Under the pieces are notes generated by a model, which was given only the letters and a program-made list of their open reading frames with translations, had not been told where the DNA came from and did no database searches. A stretch of DNA of 64,000 nucleotides from Nymphaea colorata (Eukaryota; Streptophyta; Magnoliopsida; Nymphaeales; Nymphaeaceae): assembly GCF_008831285.2 (NCBI RefSeq), contig NC_045138.2, positions 25,639,934 to 25,703,933 on the forward strand, given 5' to 3'. A program made the translations under genes and the position numbers. How positions within the stretch are numbered: position 1 is the stretch's first letter; each line of letters starts with the position of its first letter. This document shows positions 49,697 through 63,323 of this stretch, piece by piece.

Positions 49697-52600
49697 ATGA
49701 CGGGCAAAGAGATTCTCCACAAGATGAAGGTGCCCTCTCTCTTTCTCTGATTCAATTTTGTTATTATTGAATCAATTGTACTTGTTGCCTTTCATGTGAG
49801 GGTTTGTCGATGAAGCTGTTCTGGAGTTTGTTTCTTTGGAATTCTTTTGCTTTTACATGATGCGCTACAAAACTACAGTTTTTATGTGATTCTGAGGAAG
49901 CCAAAACGATCTCCTTGCCACCGGGCAATTGAAAAAGGGGAAGGGGAAAAGTGGGAACGAGATCTGGGGATCACCAATCTTTAACGAATCTTCACCAAAG
50001 TTTAATATGTCGTGAACAACTATAAAAACAGAAATTTAGGATGCAGTGTTGAACAGAGAGGGAGTGGGTGATGTTCTCTTTGCGGTAAACTTGGTGTTAG
50101 ACAATTGAAAGGCAGATTTCTGTTGGTCATAGATATAGAATTTAGTAACATACATGCTTATGAAAGTGATTTTTCCTTTTTCCTTGCCTTTTTTTGGTTT
50201 TGCGTTATCAACATTTCCTGATGGACGTGTGGGAAGGATGGAAGAATATCCTTACAGAGAGCCATTTATGTAGGGTCTAATTATATTCATTCAGGCCTTT
50301 GTCTCTTTCCTGAACATCTCGAGTTGGTGAATTTTTGTCGCAATGTTGTTCTCTTCTGCAAATTGTAGTTTAAACTCGGCCAAAATTGGAGAACTCGAGT
50401 AACCCATACACGATTCTGTTCGACTAGTTCTCTTCAGACTATATAAAGTAAGTGATAGAACTCCAGAAAGCAAGTCAGGTTCGTAAACAATCTTGAAAAA
50501 CAGATTATGTCGACTGCTCAGGGGTTGTAAACAATCTTGAAAAACAGATTATGTCGACTGCTCAGGGGTTACTCCGCATAGCAGACTAGCTGGAAATTCA
50601 TTTTGTGGGTCGGTGCATTCTTCAGCTGCTGCTGGATATGGGTAAAGTGTACTTTGAATTTTACTAGTAGCTGAACTGGACAAATTTGTATAGTTTAGTT
50701 TACGAAAAGGTTTCTGGTGGCTTAATCAGGAGTCCCATCTTTTCATGAGAATTGATGGTAATGGGATGAAAGTTGTGCTTGGCAACGAAATTTGAACCAA
50801 AACCAAGGAAAAACGGATGCAAGTGTGGATCAATCTTTTTTTGTGGGTGAGGGTGGATGCAGATCTTTATTTCTAGAATATGAAGTTTGACAAAGGATTC
50901 TTAAGTTAATCCTATTCCTACATCTTATCTTGTTTCAAGAAAAGCTGGAATCATAATGTCTATGGAGTTATCATTTATAGATGGTGGTGCAACTTAGATA
51001 CCATTCTGTTGCTAGTGAATGCATTAATTCCTGTCATGATGCGTACTCTATGACCTTCATAAACCATTGATTTCAGCACATTCATATTACTATATACATC
51101 CTAAGCTCGAACCACTTAGGTCTCTTGGTGTTATGCTGTCAAATTCATTTCCATCTCCCCTAAACAATTCTTTGAGCATTCTATCTGTGGAGTATCCCAC
51201 TACAAAGTGATTCGATGTTAGACTGCTCAAATTTGGTCATGATATACCGTGAAGTTTTGATTTCCTGGAAAAAGAAAAAAGGTGTACAGACCGCATTTTC
51301 CTTGTTCCCGGTAACTTGATACCATGAAAGTCTTATCTGGTTGTCCTCAAGGAAGCCATTTTACTGAACATTTAAGTTGTTAAAAGTATCACGTATTGAT
51401 GTATACAGCTGTTACATATTTTTTTTTAAAATTACACAGATACATTTGTGGGCCGTGACTAATAATGTGCTGAATATCCTTTTGGAACTTACCAAGGGAC
51501 AAAACATCTTTGAACACATATTTCATATGCCGTGGGTATAAATATGTAAGATTCACATAACTGTGAAGCATTTTCATAATACAAGTGATTGTTAGTGAGC
51601 TTAAGATTGTGGCATCTGCACAAAAGAAGTGCATTCACATATCTGTGAGGCATTTCCATAATACAAATAATTGTTATTCTGCTTAAGATTGTGCTGTTAG
51701 CCAAAAAGATTGTGCAAAGCTGTTCAAACATCAATTAGTTCATCTATTTATGCATTTTCTACTGTTCCTTTTTAGGCGGTAGCTGGTTTCAGCAGTTCAT
51801 CAGACACAGGGAAAGGGAAGAGCAAGCAGTCCAGCAAACACATCACTCATGGGTTCCACTTAGTGAAAGGAAAATCAAATCATGCTATGGAAGACTATGT
51901 TGTAGCAGAATTTAGGAAAGTGAAGGATTCTGAATTGGGCTTGTTTGCAATATTTGATGGCCACTTAGGTCATGACGTGCCAAATTATCTGAAAGCGCAT
52001 CTCTTTGACAACATTCTGAATGAGGTGAGCTATAACCTTTCATTGAACATTCATTCAATTACAACCTACTTGATAATTGGGTGCAAGTGTGAGGCTTCAT
52101 TTGCTCTTGTCCACTTCCTTGTTGCATGGTTATTCTGTCTCCTGAGCTGAGGTAATGTTTTTTTTTTTTTCCTTGCCACCAGCCCAACTTCTGGACATAC
52201 ACAGAGGAGGCCATCAAGAATGCATATGAGATAACTGATGAGACGATCTTGGAGAAGGCAGTTGAGTTGGGCAGAGGGGGTTCAACTGCTGTGACAGCTA
52301 TACTGATTAATGGGGAAAGGTTAGTGGTAGCAAATGTGGGAGATTCTCGTGCTGTAGTATGTAAAAAGGGCATTGCTAAACAGCTGTCCATTGATCACGA
52401 ACCCAACAAAGAACGTAGGGCCATTGAGAGCAAAGGCGGTTTTGTTACAAACATACCAGGTTTGTCAACTCTTAATTTGCACATATGTATTTCCTCTTCT
52501 CTCTGCATATCAGTTTACCACATTTGATCTGCCATAGTTGCTTTTTTGGCTTTTGATGTGCAACACTAGCTGTCGATTGATCCTCCTAGGATTTCTTGTC

Positions 52601-53703
52601 TCGGTTGATCATTAGGAGCAGATATGTACATTCTCATCATGTGACAAAAAGGGGTCACCCGAACGTATGTAAATAGTTAGAAATATTTTGGGCTCCTAGA
52701 TTATTGTGTCCTCATGGCAGTCTATTGAACTGTATTGAAAGGCTCAATAAATTGGGATTACCCTTTTGGGTCAGGTCGTTACAGAACAGGCAGGCTCAGT
52801 TCAGAGTTTGGAAACATTTTTCTCTGTGCTTGGGCTTGTTGCTTATGTTAGAGATGTTAATTACGAATGTGATTTGCATGCGGGGAGAGTTTTTCCTGAA
52901 TTCTCTGTAAAAGTTCTGATCCTTTGACCATTACGATCTCATTTGGACTTGGTAACTTCAGCAGCTGTTCACATTTCTCATCAAATTCAGGTGATGTTCC
53001 ACGTGTTGATGGCCAACTAGCAGTAGCACGGGCTTTTGGTGACAGGAGCCTGAAGAAGCACCTCAGTTCAGAACCATACGTAACAGACGTGAAGATTGAC
53101 AATGACACTGAATTTCTCATACTTGCGAGTGATGGGTTATGGAAGGTACATTAGTTTTCATATCTATCATATATAAAAACTGAAAAAGACGAAATGAACA
53201 AAGTTTTATACAGATTGAAGAGGCTTGACATGATATTCACACGGCTTAATATGGGGAATCGTTTTCTGAGTACCCACTAAGGGTGAAATGCTCATGTGAC
53301 TGTCGTACGTGAACCAGGCTTTTCCATTAATTTGAAAGACCAGTCATCTCCAAAGGTTTTGGCACAAATATTTGTTTGTACTTGTATGAGTGAAGCAGGA
53401 AAACCACCTGAGTTAAGCTTTTGTGTGACTGTATTTCGTTTGGAATCAGGACCAAGGACCTACCTTGAGTTATATAACATTAGTGAAGTAGAATGGGCTG
53501 CTAGGATGGCACGGAGAATTAGTAGGCATGCATAGTGAATAGCGTGTTTTGTGGTTTATTTCCAGGTAATGTCAAACCAGGCAGCAGTGGAGGCAATTAT
53601 GCATATCAAGGATGCACAAGCAGCAGCGAAACACCTAACGGAGGAGGCTCTCTTAAAAAAGAGCAAGGATGACATCTCGTGCATCGTAGTAAGATTTCAC
53701 TGA
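49697..53703 (+). CDS. Protein phosphatase 2C (clade F / PAPP2C-like)
   Basis: Five coding exons, 49697-49729, 51776-52024, 52183-52459, 52991-53145 and 53566-53703, encode 283 residues, the usual size of this plant group. The enzyme is a metal-dependent Ser/Thr phosphatase. The N-terminus MTGKEILHKMK and the segment SSSSDTGKGKSK are typical of the At1g34750/At4g28400-like subgroup. Metal-site motifs are MEDY (about 49-52) and FDGHLGHD (about 71-78); GRGGSTAVTA, ANVGDSRAV, SDGLWKV and KDDISCIVV follow in order. All key acidic residues are present. The 11-codon first exon is separated by a 2-kb intron that contains two tandem duplications. Family members act in stress, defence and light signalling; the substrate here is unknown. 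Confidence 0.95.
50483..50570 (+). repeat. Perfect 44-bp tandem duplication in PP2C intron 1
   Basis: Two identical units, 50483-50526 and 50527-50570, each starting GTAAACAATCTTGA. The identity points to a very recent event. Confidence 0.92.
51551..51714 (+). repeat. 82-bp imperfect tandem repeat in PP2C intron 1
   Basis: Units start ATTCACATA at 51551 and 51633, share CATAATACAA and CTTAAGATTGTG, and end about 60 bases before exon 2. Confidence 0.8.
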
Positions 53704-56700
53704 CAAATATTCAGACGGGGGGCGACCATGAACGGCACTTCATTGCGTTGTTTCCTGTCAATGGTCAGCCTTCAGTGAACCTTGTACCAATAGCATAATT
53801 TGTAAAACGTCTGTGTGGTTCTTATTAGTTTGTGATAATTGGTTGGTTTGTTCATTATATTGGTTGGAGTGCAAATTGCAATCTTTTTGGTCTTGCTGAT
53901 GGAATTTGGCGTTGCAATGAACAAATGAACACAATCAAAATCAAATTGGGTGTTAATGATTCATGGTTTTTTGGTGTTGCAATGAATACCGAGTTCTGGT
54001 CCATATCAGTGCTATTGTCGATGAAATGGCTTATTGCTCGAAGCTTTCATGACTTAGCCATGGTACCGGGCAATAATTGATTGTGCAGTCGGTGGCTGTG
54101 AGAGCTTGATATTAAATAAATAGTGCCAAGATAAATAAAGGACGAATTCAAAGTATCAAGTTGTTGAAAGGGATCTTAGGGGCTTCATTAAACAATGAGA
54201 AAAAGTTCCATCAGGTGGATAGTATGTTTCCAAGTTCTAAATAGAGAATTTTCATGAAACATGTCCAGATTTTTAGCTGAAAATGTGGGGATGTTGGAAA
54301 AAGTTTCAAAATTCAACGTTCTGTTGCATGCAGACCTTCACCTTGAATGCAGCCAAGAACGCAACTTGTAGTTTTGCACAAATGAGTTACGTGGATTAAT
54401 ATTTACGTATTGGGGGGTCAGCAGAAGAGGTAGAGATAAGGTAAAGATTGAAAGACACGGGGTTGAACTTTCTTCTGACGAATCTTGCTTTTAGGAAGCA
54501 AGTAGGTTAGTTCCAGGACGAAGGTTGCCCAAGTGTTTTAGCTCCAACCTGAAATTTGCACCAAAATGTTCTGGGTTTTCAACTGAAGCTGCCTTCCTGT
54601 TCTCGGTCCAACTCGAGCCAAACCATATGTAGTTCCCCCCATTTTCCTTACTCCTTCGGGTGTCACTGAATCGTATGGTACGAAGGTGTTAACCCAAAAG
54701 TAAATGTATATTTGAACGAGGGTAACTATGGTTTCCCGATGTTTTTAATGCAACGCATGCCCATGTAATTCATCCTTGCGGGGTATTACCATTGGCAGCA
54801 TCTTTTCCACATATCTGACTATTAGATTCTCGCATTTCTCACGTTGTCCGTCTCTTCAGAATGCTTGGTATGCTAAAGGAACGTCTGCTCAACCACTTCT
54901 TGCCTGCTATTCAAAGTAAAAAGAACAAGACAAGAAGTTCATGATCTTTTTTTCTCCTTTCCTCTCATGAAAGTCTGTTTCATTTCTGTATTTGGACTCT
55001 CTTTAACGTAAATTAGGCGCATTTAGCATTGTCAACATCTTAAATGCCTTCTCTAGTCAAAATAACTTCAGGCCTGCTGTTAAATATTTACGAAACCCCC
55101 TTTTAGTAGCTCGAATCCAATTTCTTTTGCACCTAGCCGACTGCAATCCACAGATGCTGAGAAGCACAGGTGTTTCTTCCGTCCCTTTTCCCCCTCAAAA
55201 GCGGAAAGCCCTCGAGATCCCATAGGTTGAGCCTTTCCGTAGACATCTTTTTTTAACGGAGGAACACCGAGAGGTGCACTGACATGTATCTGCACCCATC
55301 CCCAGAACCTTCTGATTTTCGACTGAGAAATGTTGGACGCCTGCCATCATGAGGATGCCGTGATCTTCATCGAAATTCGCATGCCTTTACGAACCCAGCT
55401 GGATGCGTATCGTGTGACTGATGTACGAGGATTCCTTTCCTTCGTTTCCTCCGCTAGAATCAACGGCGCTGATCAAATGGATTCGATTTCATCTTGGAAA
55501 AAAGCAAAATAGGGATCTGGTTTTTTTAGAAAGATCAAGCAGAAGGACCAAAAAAGTGAGAAAGGCAGATGCATATGAAAGAAGCAGCTGAATCTGGTTA
55601 ATTTGATTTAAACTGAATCGAAGGATTCCTGTTTCCCCCATCGGCTGAATCTATTGAACAGGCCTTGCTGATATGATGCCGGAGTTCCGGATCAAACATT
55701 CCCCATCTTTGACCTCTTAATGCAAGATCTTCTTTCGAAGAAAATAAGCTTTTCGCAACATGGTAGTAAATCAGGTGATACATTGTTCCAGTTCGTATCT
55801 AAAGCATCCTCATAAGCTTTTTTGTTTTGTATTCAAGAATTGCAGGTATTCTGACGCTGGCTTATGGTTTTTGTTTACCATTAGCACGTAGTTAGCCCTG
55901 TGATGACTTTCTTTTTCGTACATGTGTACAGTCTTGAAGGGGACCTTCTTCCCTTGCAGGCTTGCATCAGAACTGGACATTTCTTAGTAAATTGACAAGT
56001 CTGCCAAAGAGCAAGTTAATCTTGCAAAGGTCCATGTACATGACATGTATCCTTAAAGGTTGTTTAGCATTAAAGATACATTGTAAGAATTTAATAAATT
56101 GCCTAAAAGATACAAATTCATCAAACAATAAACCTAAGTTTGGGATAGATTCATAACATACACACCAAATATTCCTCCTACCAAACTACCCATTGAGAGT
56201 GGGCCAACAGCCAATGAGAGTGGGATAGTTCGGGTGAGCAGGGTTTTCTAACTCTCTATAGAAAGCTGAAGCCTTCACTGAACCCCTTATCACTCCAAGG
56301 TACAAGTCCTAGGTATGCTTAGGGTATCACCCCCGCCATGCTTCATGCTTGCACATTGATGGCTTTCCTTTTAAAGCAAAAGAGGATTGATGCCAAGCCG
56401 CTTACTAATCCCATCCTAACCGTTGCTTTGAATTTCTAGAATATTGCTTTTGAGTTAAGCAACTCTTGTCAAAGGCGGATAGCGTGACCCATGTCTAAAC
56501 GAACTGAGGTGGGCAGCACATTACTTGTCGCATTCTGCTCCATAGTTAACATTTCAGTCCAAACATAAAAGCCAGAAGGAGGGGATCCAGGTTGGAAAGG
56601 GAAGTGGAGAGGAAGAAGAAAGAAGCAATGGACTTTCTGAGGAGTGGAACTGTTGATGGTAGATGGGACCCCCAGCCACCAGAAATGGAGGACAAGAGGG

Positions 56701-57900
56701 GATTTCAAAAGATGGGAAGACTTAAAATAAGCGAAGCTGTTGCCCGAATTGTCGCTGTGTGCCTTCTTTTCACTACCAAGTGATCCTCACACTTTATTTT
56801 TTCAATTCATAAGCTCGGAGCCGAAGCCAGTTCTTCGATCATAATTGCCTTCAACGTGAACCCTCCATTAAAAATGTTCCTGGAGGGTTCATAATGATAA
56901 CTGTGGGGTGCTCTCTGTCTGTCTCAAGGAGTCAAGAGTGCACCGGCCGCAACTCAACAGCTGCCGCACAGTCCAGCATCTTGTACATTTTGTCGAGGCA
57001 TCTCCCAACACATTGGTCTTAGAACATTGGTCTTAGAACTAATCTCATGAAATGAATCTACGAGGCCATCATTTTTACTGAACTTCTTTATTTTTTCATC
57101 AAACTCAACGCTTTTCCTCTTTGTCACAAGGATTGATGAAGGCAATCACACGCCATTATTGATGCGGGAGCAACTACAGAAAGCCAGACAGATGCAAGAT
57201 CATAAGCTTAAATTCTTTTAACGGTAACTTGCAGTAAATAAAACTATGAAACATTATCTTCGACACGTTCTGGATACTGTATTGAAAATTTGAAAATGCT
57301 ATGCCTACAAAATAGCAAGAAAATAAATGTTAGTTTCATCTGCTTCCTCCTTTGGACCTACCAACCTCGTTACATCTCAACATTCCGTTACAAGGGGGCT
57401 GTTCTGCTCCTCGGAAATCGGAACCAAGAAACCATGAATATCTGAAGATTTGGTTGGATTCTTCCGGGCACATTTGCCGATACAGGGAAGTTTAAGCGGT
57501 AAGAACTGGCAGCGACAGAATCACAGAGTTCACTTTTCTCAGGGAGGGCCAAGTCAAAAGCCGGGCTACCGACTGGCCGCTCAGTTGGCTTTTCGCAACC
57601 CTTCTTTGACCAACAACGCAGTTCGAGGCACCATCGGCATCGACCGGCCATACCCAACAAAGAAAGTTGATGGTACTCATGAACTGTCGCCCCTACTGCT
57701 CATAAACAGTCAGTCATTTCCTCACCCTGCCCTAGCCCGGCAATTCTGGTCAAGGACTTGGTTCGACTGGGTCCTGCCGTGTCCTGGCCAACTTGGCTTG
57801 GTTCGGTGCAAGGAATATCTCCTGGTGAGCCCGCTGCTGGGTTCGAGTCAATCGAAGTGCACTCGATTTTTGTCGGTTTATGTTGCTTCCCATCTTAAAA
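53704..57900. other. PP2C 3' UTR and intergenic DNA
   Basis: No gene is supported. Minus- and plus-strand frames of 60-90 codons near 55080, 55330, 56469 and 57388 have no domain. A 14-base direct repeat lies near 57010-57040. The frame at 57450-58007 has no ATG start and overlaps the promoter of the next gene. Confidence 0.45.
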
Positions 57901-57923
57901 AGAGTCAGCCGTTAAGATTGAGC

Positions 57924-57983
57924 CACGTCAGCATAAGCCACGAACGGATGGTCCACAATTCAGCAAGCAGGCTCCACCACGTG
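57924..57983 (+). promoter_or_regulatory. G-box and CACGTCA element upstream of the Ser-rich gene
   Basis: CACGTCA is at 57924-57930 and a palindromic G-box CACGTG (in CCACGTGTC) at 57978-57983, about 180-240 bases upstream of the ATG at 58160. Such sites bind bZIP or bHLH factors in light and ABA responses. Confidence 0.45.
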
Positions 57984-58159
57984 TCTATCTTCAGTCTTTG
58001 GATCTGAGAGTGTGTCGTTGGCAAGATCAAAAAAGAGGTCTTCTCGTAAGTTCATAACTCATCTCTTCTTTTATTAAAAGGAGAAGGCAGACGCTCTGGA
58101 AGAACTTGGAAGTGTCTCCCTCTCTCTTTCATTCTGTCGCCTCGTTACAGGCAAGATCT

Positions 58160-58858
58160 ATGGATCCTAACGTCCGGCAACTAGAAGAATATTGCGGGGA
58201 TGTTGACGACGAGGCGCTGTCGTTTTCCGGCATGATCCTGCATGACGATGTGGAAGGAGAAGGGCCGCACAGCCCCAAGCCATGGGCGAGTCCCGATTTT
58301 GAATTCAGCCGGACGAGCTCATGCGGACCGGATGCAGACGCCGCCGAGTGGTTTCCTGCCGATCTCTTCTTCTCCAACGGCCACCTCCTCCCCCATGTCT
58401 TCCCCCTCCAGCCGGAGCATTCTCTCTCCTGTCGCAAGGACTCGACCGCCAGCAGCAGCAGCCGCAGCTCCAGGCAGAACAGCTGGACCACCGCGTCGTC
58501 GGCGTCGCTGGAATTCCCCGACGGGCCGGCGTTGAAGAAAGCCCCGATAGTGCCCAGTTCCACCAACACCAGAGTTAAGAAGCCGACGGCGGCGACATGG
58601 AAGCGGTCGCCTTGTTTCGTCGTGCCGAGGTGGCAGTTCTTGTTTCCGGCACCCTCGGGGACGCTTTCCGGTCGTCGTAGAAGCGTCAGGAAAAGTGACT
58701 CCGTCAGGCCAAGTTCCTCGGAGAGAGCACGCAGGGATGAAAATGGTATTTTGACTTGGTTGGTGAGGAAGATCCTCCGTACCTTCCTTACGGCGTGCCG
58801 GGACTGCCACTCACTGCAGCCGGCTCTCCGCGACGATTGCAGCGTTGACGGAAAGTGA
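58160..58858 (+). CDS. Ser-rich plant protein, possibly MAKR or DUF1645-like
   Basis: A single exon of 232 residues. The frame is open further upstream but has no ATG there, so 58160 is taken as the start. An acidic N-terminus is followed by DFEFSRTSS (about 46-54) and ADLFFSNGHLLP (about 67-78). This pairing resembles the FEF and ADELF-x-x-G-x-LLP motifs of membrane-associated kinase regulators, and also the related motif in DUF1645 proteins. Ser runs and a basic middle (KKPTAATWKRSP; GRRRSVRKSD) could bind acidic membrane lipids. The C-terminal half has a short hydrophobic/basic helix (ILTWLVRKILRTFLTA). GC content is well above the surroundings, as expected for an intronless coding exon. 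The family call is tentative. Confidence 0.68.
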   Translation: MDPNVRQLEEYCGDVDDEALSFSGMILHDDVEGEGPHSPKPWASPDFEFSRTSSCGPDADAAEWFPADLFFSNGHLLPHVFPLQPEHSLSCRKDSTASSSSRSSRQNSWTTASSASLEFPDGPALKKAPIVPSSTNTRVKKPTAATWKRSPCFVVPRWQFLFPAPSGTLSGRRRSVRKSDSVRPSSSERARRDENGILTWLVRKILRTFLTACRDCHSLQPALRDDCSVDGK

Positions 58859-61800
58859 CTTCACGGTTAACCGTGTCGGAGAGTGACGACCATGAAGTTG
58901 TGAGTTGCTGGTGTAGTATTATTACGAGTGGTGTCGGTGTGGTTGCCCTTTAACGAGAGGCCCTTGTATATCCTTTTGTTTCTTTTTGAGCTAAGCCCTG
59001 ATCTTCTGGTGCATGGATTGTTGATGACAATGCTGATGATGAGATTGTGATTTTATGTACTCTTCCAAGATCATAGTTCAAATTACTGTGGATAAACGAT
59101 TGGTTGATTCGTTCTGCCTTTTTCGTTTTAGCTAAAAATTGTGCATTACTAACATGGAATTTTGAGCCTAGAGAGCAGTTGCCGCAGGTTGATCAGGAGA
59201 ACAAACATCTGCGTTCTTCGATGTCCAAAACCTAGAAATTATGCTTAGATCGCCTTCTTTGGATATTTTAGACTGTCATAATTTCCATCAGCCGATGTGT
59301 TATTTAGTTAACCAAGTTGCTGGGTTTTAAGAGCCCGTTTCTTCCCTGAATGTGAATCCATTCTGCGGATCCGTTTACTCCGATAACATGCAAGTCCGGT
59401 CGATGCTTCTTGTAGTAGGAGGATGGAGCTCCAACCATCTCCTTGGCGTGAATGGTGCTTCTAAACTTGTTAAAATGGCCCTCAGTGCGGCCGGAAAATG
59501 GACCTACTCAACGTTGACAAGCATCTATAAAGCAATATGTGCTATGCCCCAACAACAAATGAATAGAGCAGTCCATGCTCTCTCTTTCCGAGGCAAAATT
59601 TTAAATCTTCCATGGTTGAATTCTTTTAGACATATTTAATCCAATGGACGGCAGGGAAGAAACTAATGGAGGCTGAGTGTCGTGCGGCTGGAGGAGTTCA
59701 GGGGGAATGAGATTTTTTAGGAAGACAGAAGATGCTCAAATCACCAACCATTATTGTTATTATTGATGATCATTGCGTGCACCATCTTTATTTTGACCTT
59801 TATGGTGGTCCCTAATCGCGCAAAAGAGATTTAGCGAACAAGTTCATGGACATGACGGAAATTCCCCCGGATTTATATGTGCTAAGACTTCAGAGATTGG
59901 GTACAGATGATGCAGCAGAGCACCATCTCTGCTGCTTGAGCATCACTACCCGTCATCAAGACAATGATGCGATTGCTATATACAATGGAAGGTAGAATGA
60001 TGGTGATCGATGAAGGTGTTGCCTCACCACCAGTGGACAGCAGTAAGGCTCATCACATGATCCACTCTTTGGAGCGATCCATGAGTGGAAGACAAAGGTT
60101 GGGGAGGCAGTTCTTCATATTCGTGGAATTCACACAGCTCTCAATGGGCATCGTGAAGATCAACCATTTTGTTATGATCACATGAATGGCCAATGAAGTT
60201 GATGATGGTTCGTCGCACTTTGTCTGATCATGGCGAGGAAAGAAGGCAATGATGGTGACAGGGCACAGACCTGCCAAGCTTATTATTTAATTCTTTGGTT
60301 AATCCTGAAAGTACATGTTATCAACAAAGGTAGGCAGCCAAGAGAGTGCAGATGGTTTTGTTGGTGTAGAAGCTAGTCGTTTCTTTAATGGTTCTAGGGA
60401 AACCACTGAGGACAACGCGGACGGAGAATAGACCATTAACAAATAAGGGACAAGAACTGTTTACATGGGCTTGCAGATAATTTTGATTTGAGGAGGATTC
60501 TGCAATTAGATAATAGAGACGGAATCTATTATTCATGAACTTGGGGAAATTGAACAGTTGGTGGCCCAGCGGTGCATCGAAAACAAAAGGGACCAGTACT
60601 GGGTTTCTTGGCTCTATCGCCAATGTGGGTGGGCAATGGGAGGTTCATACTTTATACTGTGGCTTTTTATACTTTCATTATGGGTGCTTTCACTGTGGCA
60701 TGCACGTGAACTCACAGGCTTCAGCAGTAGAGGATATCTGCTACTCGCTTTCGTGGCAGTGATGCTTTGCTGTCTTCACGGTCAATCGAGTTGCTCAATA
60801 TGAAAAAATTCCATGTTTGGGAAGAGGTATTCAAGTTTGTGAAATTGTTGAAACGCTGCATCAAGACCTGCTTTGGTCAAATTATTAAATGCGCAGTTCT
60901 TGATTTTTGTGTCACCAGTTTCGGACTTTTCAAAGTTCTGAAAGCGAGTATAAGTTCTGCAGATGAACATCTGAAAAAACCGCGTATTTTGTTTGGGACC
61001 TCTCTCTTTCTTGCTTCAGCCCTTGAGCGCGTAATCAAGAAGTTCTTTTTCTCTCCAGTAGAAAAATGGAGTCCTTGAGAGCTATTTGGTTTCACTCCTG
61101 AACACTGTTTTTCTATCCTCTTATCAGGGTCCCTTCTAGATAACGCTCCCAAAAATTACTCAACCCAACACGATCTTTTATCCAAAATCATTTAAATAAT
61201 TCCAATTTAATTTGAAGCTGATTGATTGGCTTCCACCAGCATTTGTGGGAATTAAAAATTGCATGATACTTGTGAAGGCGCCCCTGCGATCATGGTGTCA
61301 GCATCTTCAGGTCGTTTGTGGTTCAGGGTCCTCAATTGATTTAAAACTTAAATGCACAAAGTTAATAGTCTACCGACAGTTGGATAACAGATAGATTCTG
61401 AGTTTGAAAAACCAATTTTAAAACAAGAAACCAGACGATCACCCTCAGCTGACGACAAAATTGAAAGTTATAGAGGTCCTCAAAGAATGCAGTGAAAAAT
61501 GTGGTAGAACAGGGGCTACACTCTACAGTGAGAAATTGGTTTGTAAGGTGAGTTTTCTCTTGGGCAGAAGCAGAGCACGATGGTTCATATCTTTGTTTTA
61601 CCATCCCAATTAGAAGACTTACGTTTGAATATTGATCCTTTACATTTAATTTGATGGTCAAGACAACCACTCATAAATCCTTCGTAACTGGACAGTTTGA
61701 ATTTGTAACTGCTGCAGTTGTGCAGCAATTAAACTGGCTTGAAGGCTGATACGCTTGTTGGGTTAGCAGAAACTTAGGCCATTGTATTGTAGGCACAAAT

Positions 61801-63320
61801 TTATACACGCAATCAGCATCTGGATCTAGTAGAGGGCTTGAAGTGATAAAAAACAGAGACAGGCAAGAAGAAGATGCAGTTCTCTGGTTGCTTTCAGTTT
61901 TGCTGTGTCTTCCTATCTCAGCTCACTTGATCGATGGAGTTGGGTTGGGGAGTGGCAGCTGGCATAAAGAGCTTCAACGCGGGGCAAGCTTTGGTACTGC
62001 TTGCTCAGAATTTGTGCCGGACCAGAGCTTCGCGGCTGCCGATGAAAGTTGCCCCTGTTCCTCCTTCCCGCTTCGTTCATCTCTCGGAAACGCTGCGAGT
62101 AGATATTCAGAGGTGGATGACTGACACAGCTTTGCTGTGTACTCATTTCTGAGAAGCAAGAGTACCACGCTCGCAGATACGATCTGCTTTCTTCTGGTTG
62201 AACCGAGGATTTGAAAGTGATTCACAATGCATTGATTGAAGCGAATTAGATTGGATTTTCAATGTAGATCAGTACCATGTGAAGGCTTTGGTCCGTGTCG
62301 GACCATGAGATATCAAATCAGAAACAGAAAATGCTGCTGGGGGCAGGAGGCTCGTGAGCTCCGAAGCTCTATTTATGCCGGACAAAGGAGACTTCCGATT
62401 TTACGACCACACGCTCTTAGGGGCCATTTTCAATACGTGGGTGTTCTTGCCGCTAACAGCATTAACAGCACTGATATTTTGTGAGTGTCCTATTCTAAAG
62501 ATGCAATTAAATTCATAAAACCCCAAGTTTCATGGCAAAGTTTGGCACTCCTATCACACACATGTAGTGGGGAAAACATGGCATTTCACACGGAACACTT
62601 TTTCCCGTTTAAAACTGAGTTGGCTTAATTTTCTACCAAGGAATGAAACTCCGTGCTTTGCATGAGTGGTCTTCCCGCGAAATGCAAACACTACGGCATG
62701 ATCTCATTCTTAAAACGCTGAGAAAGGGGGCATTCATATTCTTAGCATTCTGAGAGCAGGAATCAATTGACTGAGTGTTTTTTTTTTGGTAGAAATAACA
62801 TTATGTTCTTGAAACGTATACTTGTACGATACATATTTCAAGAACACCAAAACGTTAGACATAATCATGCCATAGTTTTACAATAAAAATATATATAATA
62901 TTCTCGGTACATGTGTCTTAGCAGTAACTGTTCTCAGAAAAACGTATACTTTTATGATACATATTGCAAGACATAAGCATGCCATACTTTTAGAATGAAA
63001 AAATATATAATATTCTTGGAACACGTGTTTTAGCCGAAACTGATCCAAGAATACAACAATTTTCTTAGTAACGCCGTCTTAAAAGTGCAGTAAGAGAGAC
63101 TCTAGAACACCACGTTTCATAACCACATATTTCAACGATCGTTCAGACACATCGCTATTGAGACATGTCATGCTATGACCTTATCCCAATAATATTTCCG
63201 AATAACAATAGCCTTCACTTTTCATTTTAAAAAACAAATCACATGTATAATGGCACATCCAATGAGCAAGCTGCATTATTATTTTTGCACTTGCTTATTA
63301 AAAACATTAAAATTAATTCT
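58859..63320. other. Intergenic DNA
   Basis: No gene is supported. A GC-richer patch at 61920-62120 has open frames of 70-95 codons in several frames but no domain; it could be a decayed exon. The frames at 59352-59639 and 60767-61078 are likewise unassigned. Confidence 0.4.
62813..63052. repeat. 128-bp tandem repeat with internal hairpin
   Basis: Units begin AACGTATACT at 62813 and 62941 and share CATGCCATA and ATATATAATATTCT. The start of the first unit lies in an inverted repeat with arms TCTTGAAA and TTTCAAGA (62808-62844). Confidence 0.75.
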
Positions 63321-63323
63321 TAA

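Noticed and set aside
49306-49755. 149-codon minus-strand frame at the PP2C start
   Set aside because: It is antisense to the PP2C leader and first exon, which have TATA, ATG and splice support.
57830-57860. GGGTTCGAGTC word resembling a tRNA B box
   Set aside because: No A box, no cloverleaf arms and no CCA-side acceptor pairing around it. No tRNA gene could be supported anywhere in the window.
57450-58007. 185-codon open frame upstream of the Ser-rich gene
   Set aside because: It has no ATG start and covers the promoter with the G-box; composition does not resemble a protein family.
61843-62152. Overlapping frames of 70-95 codons in a GC-rich patch
   Set aside because: Several frames are open at once on both strands, which points to composition rather than coding.
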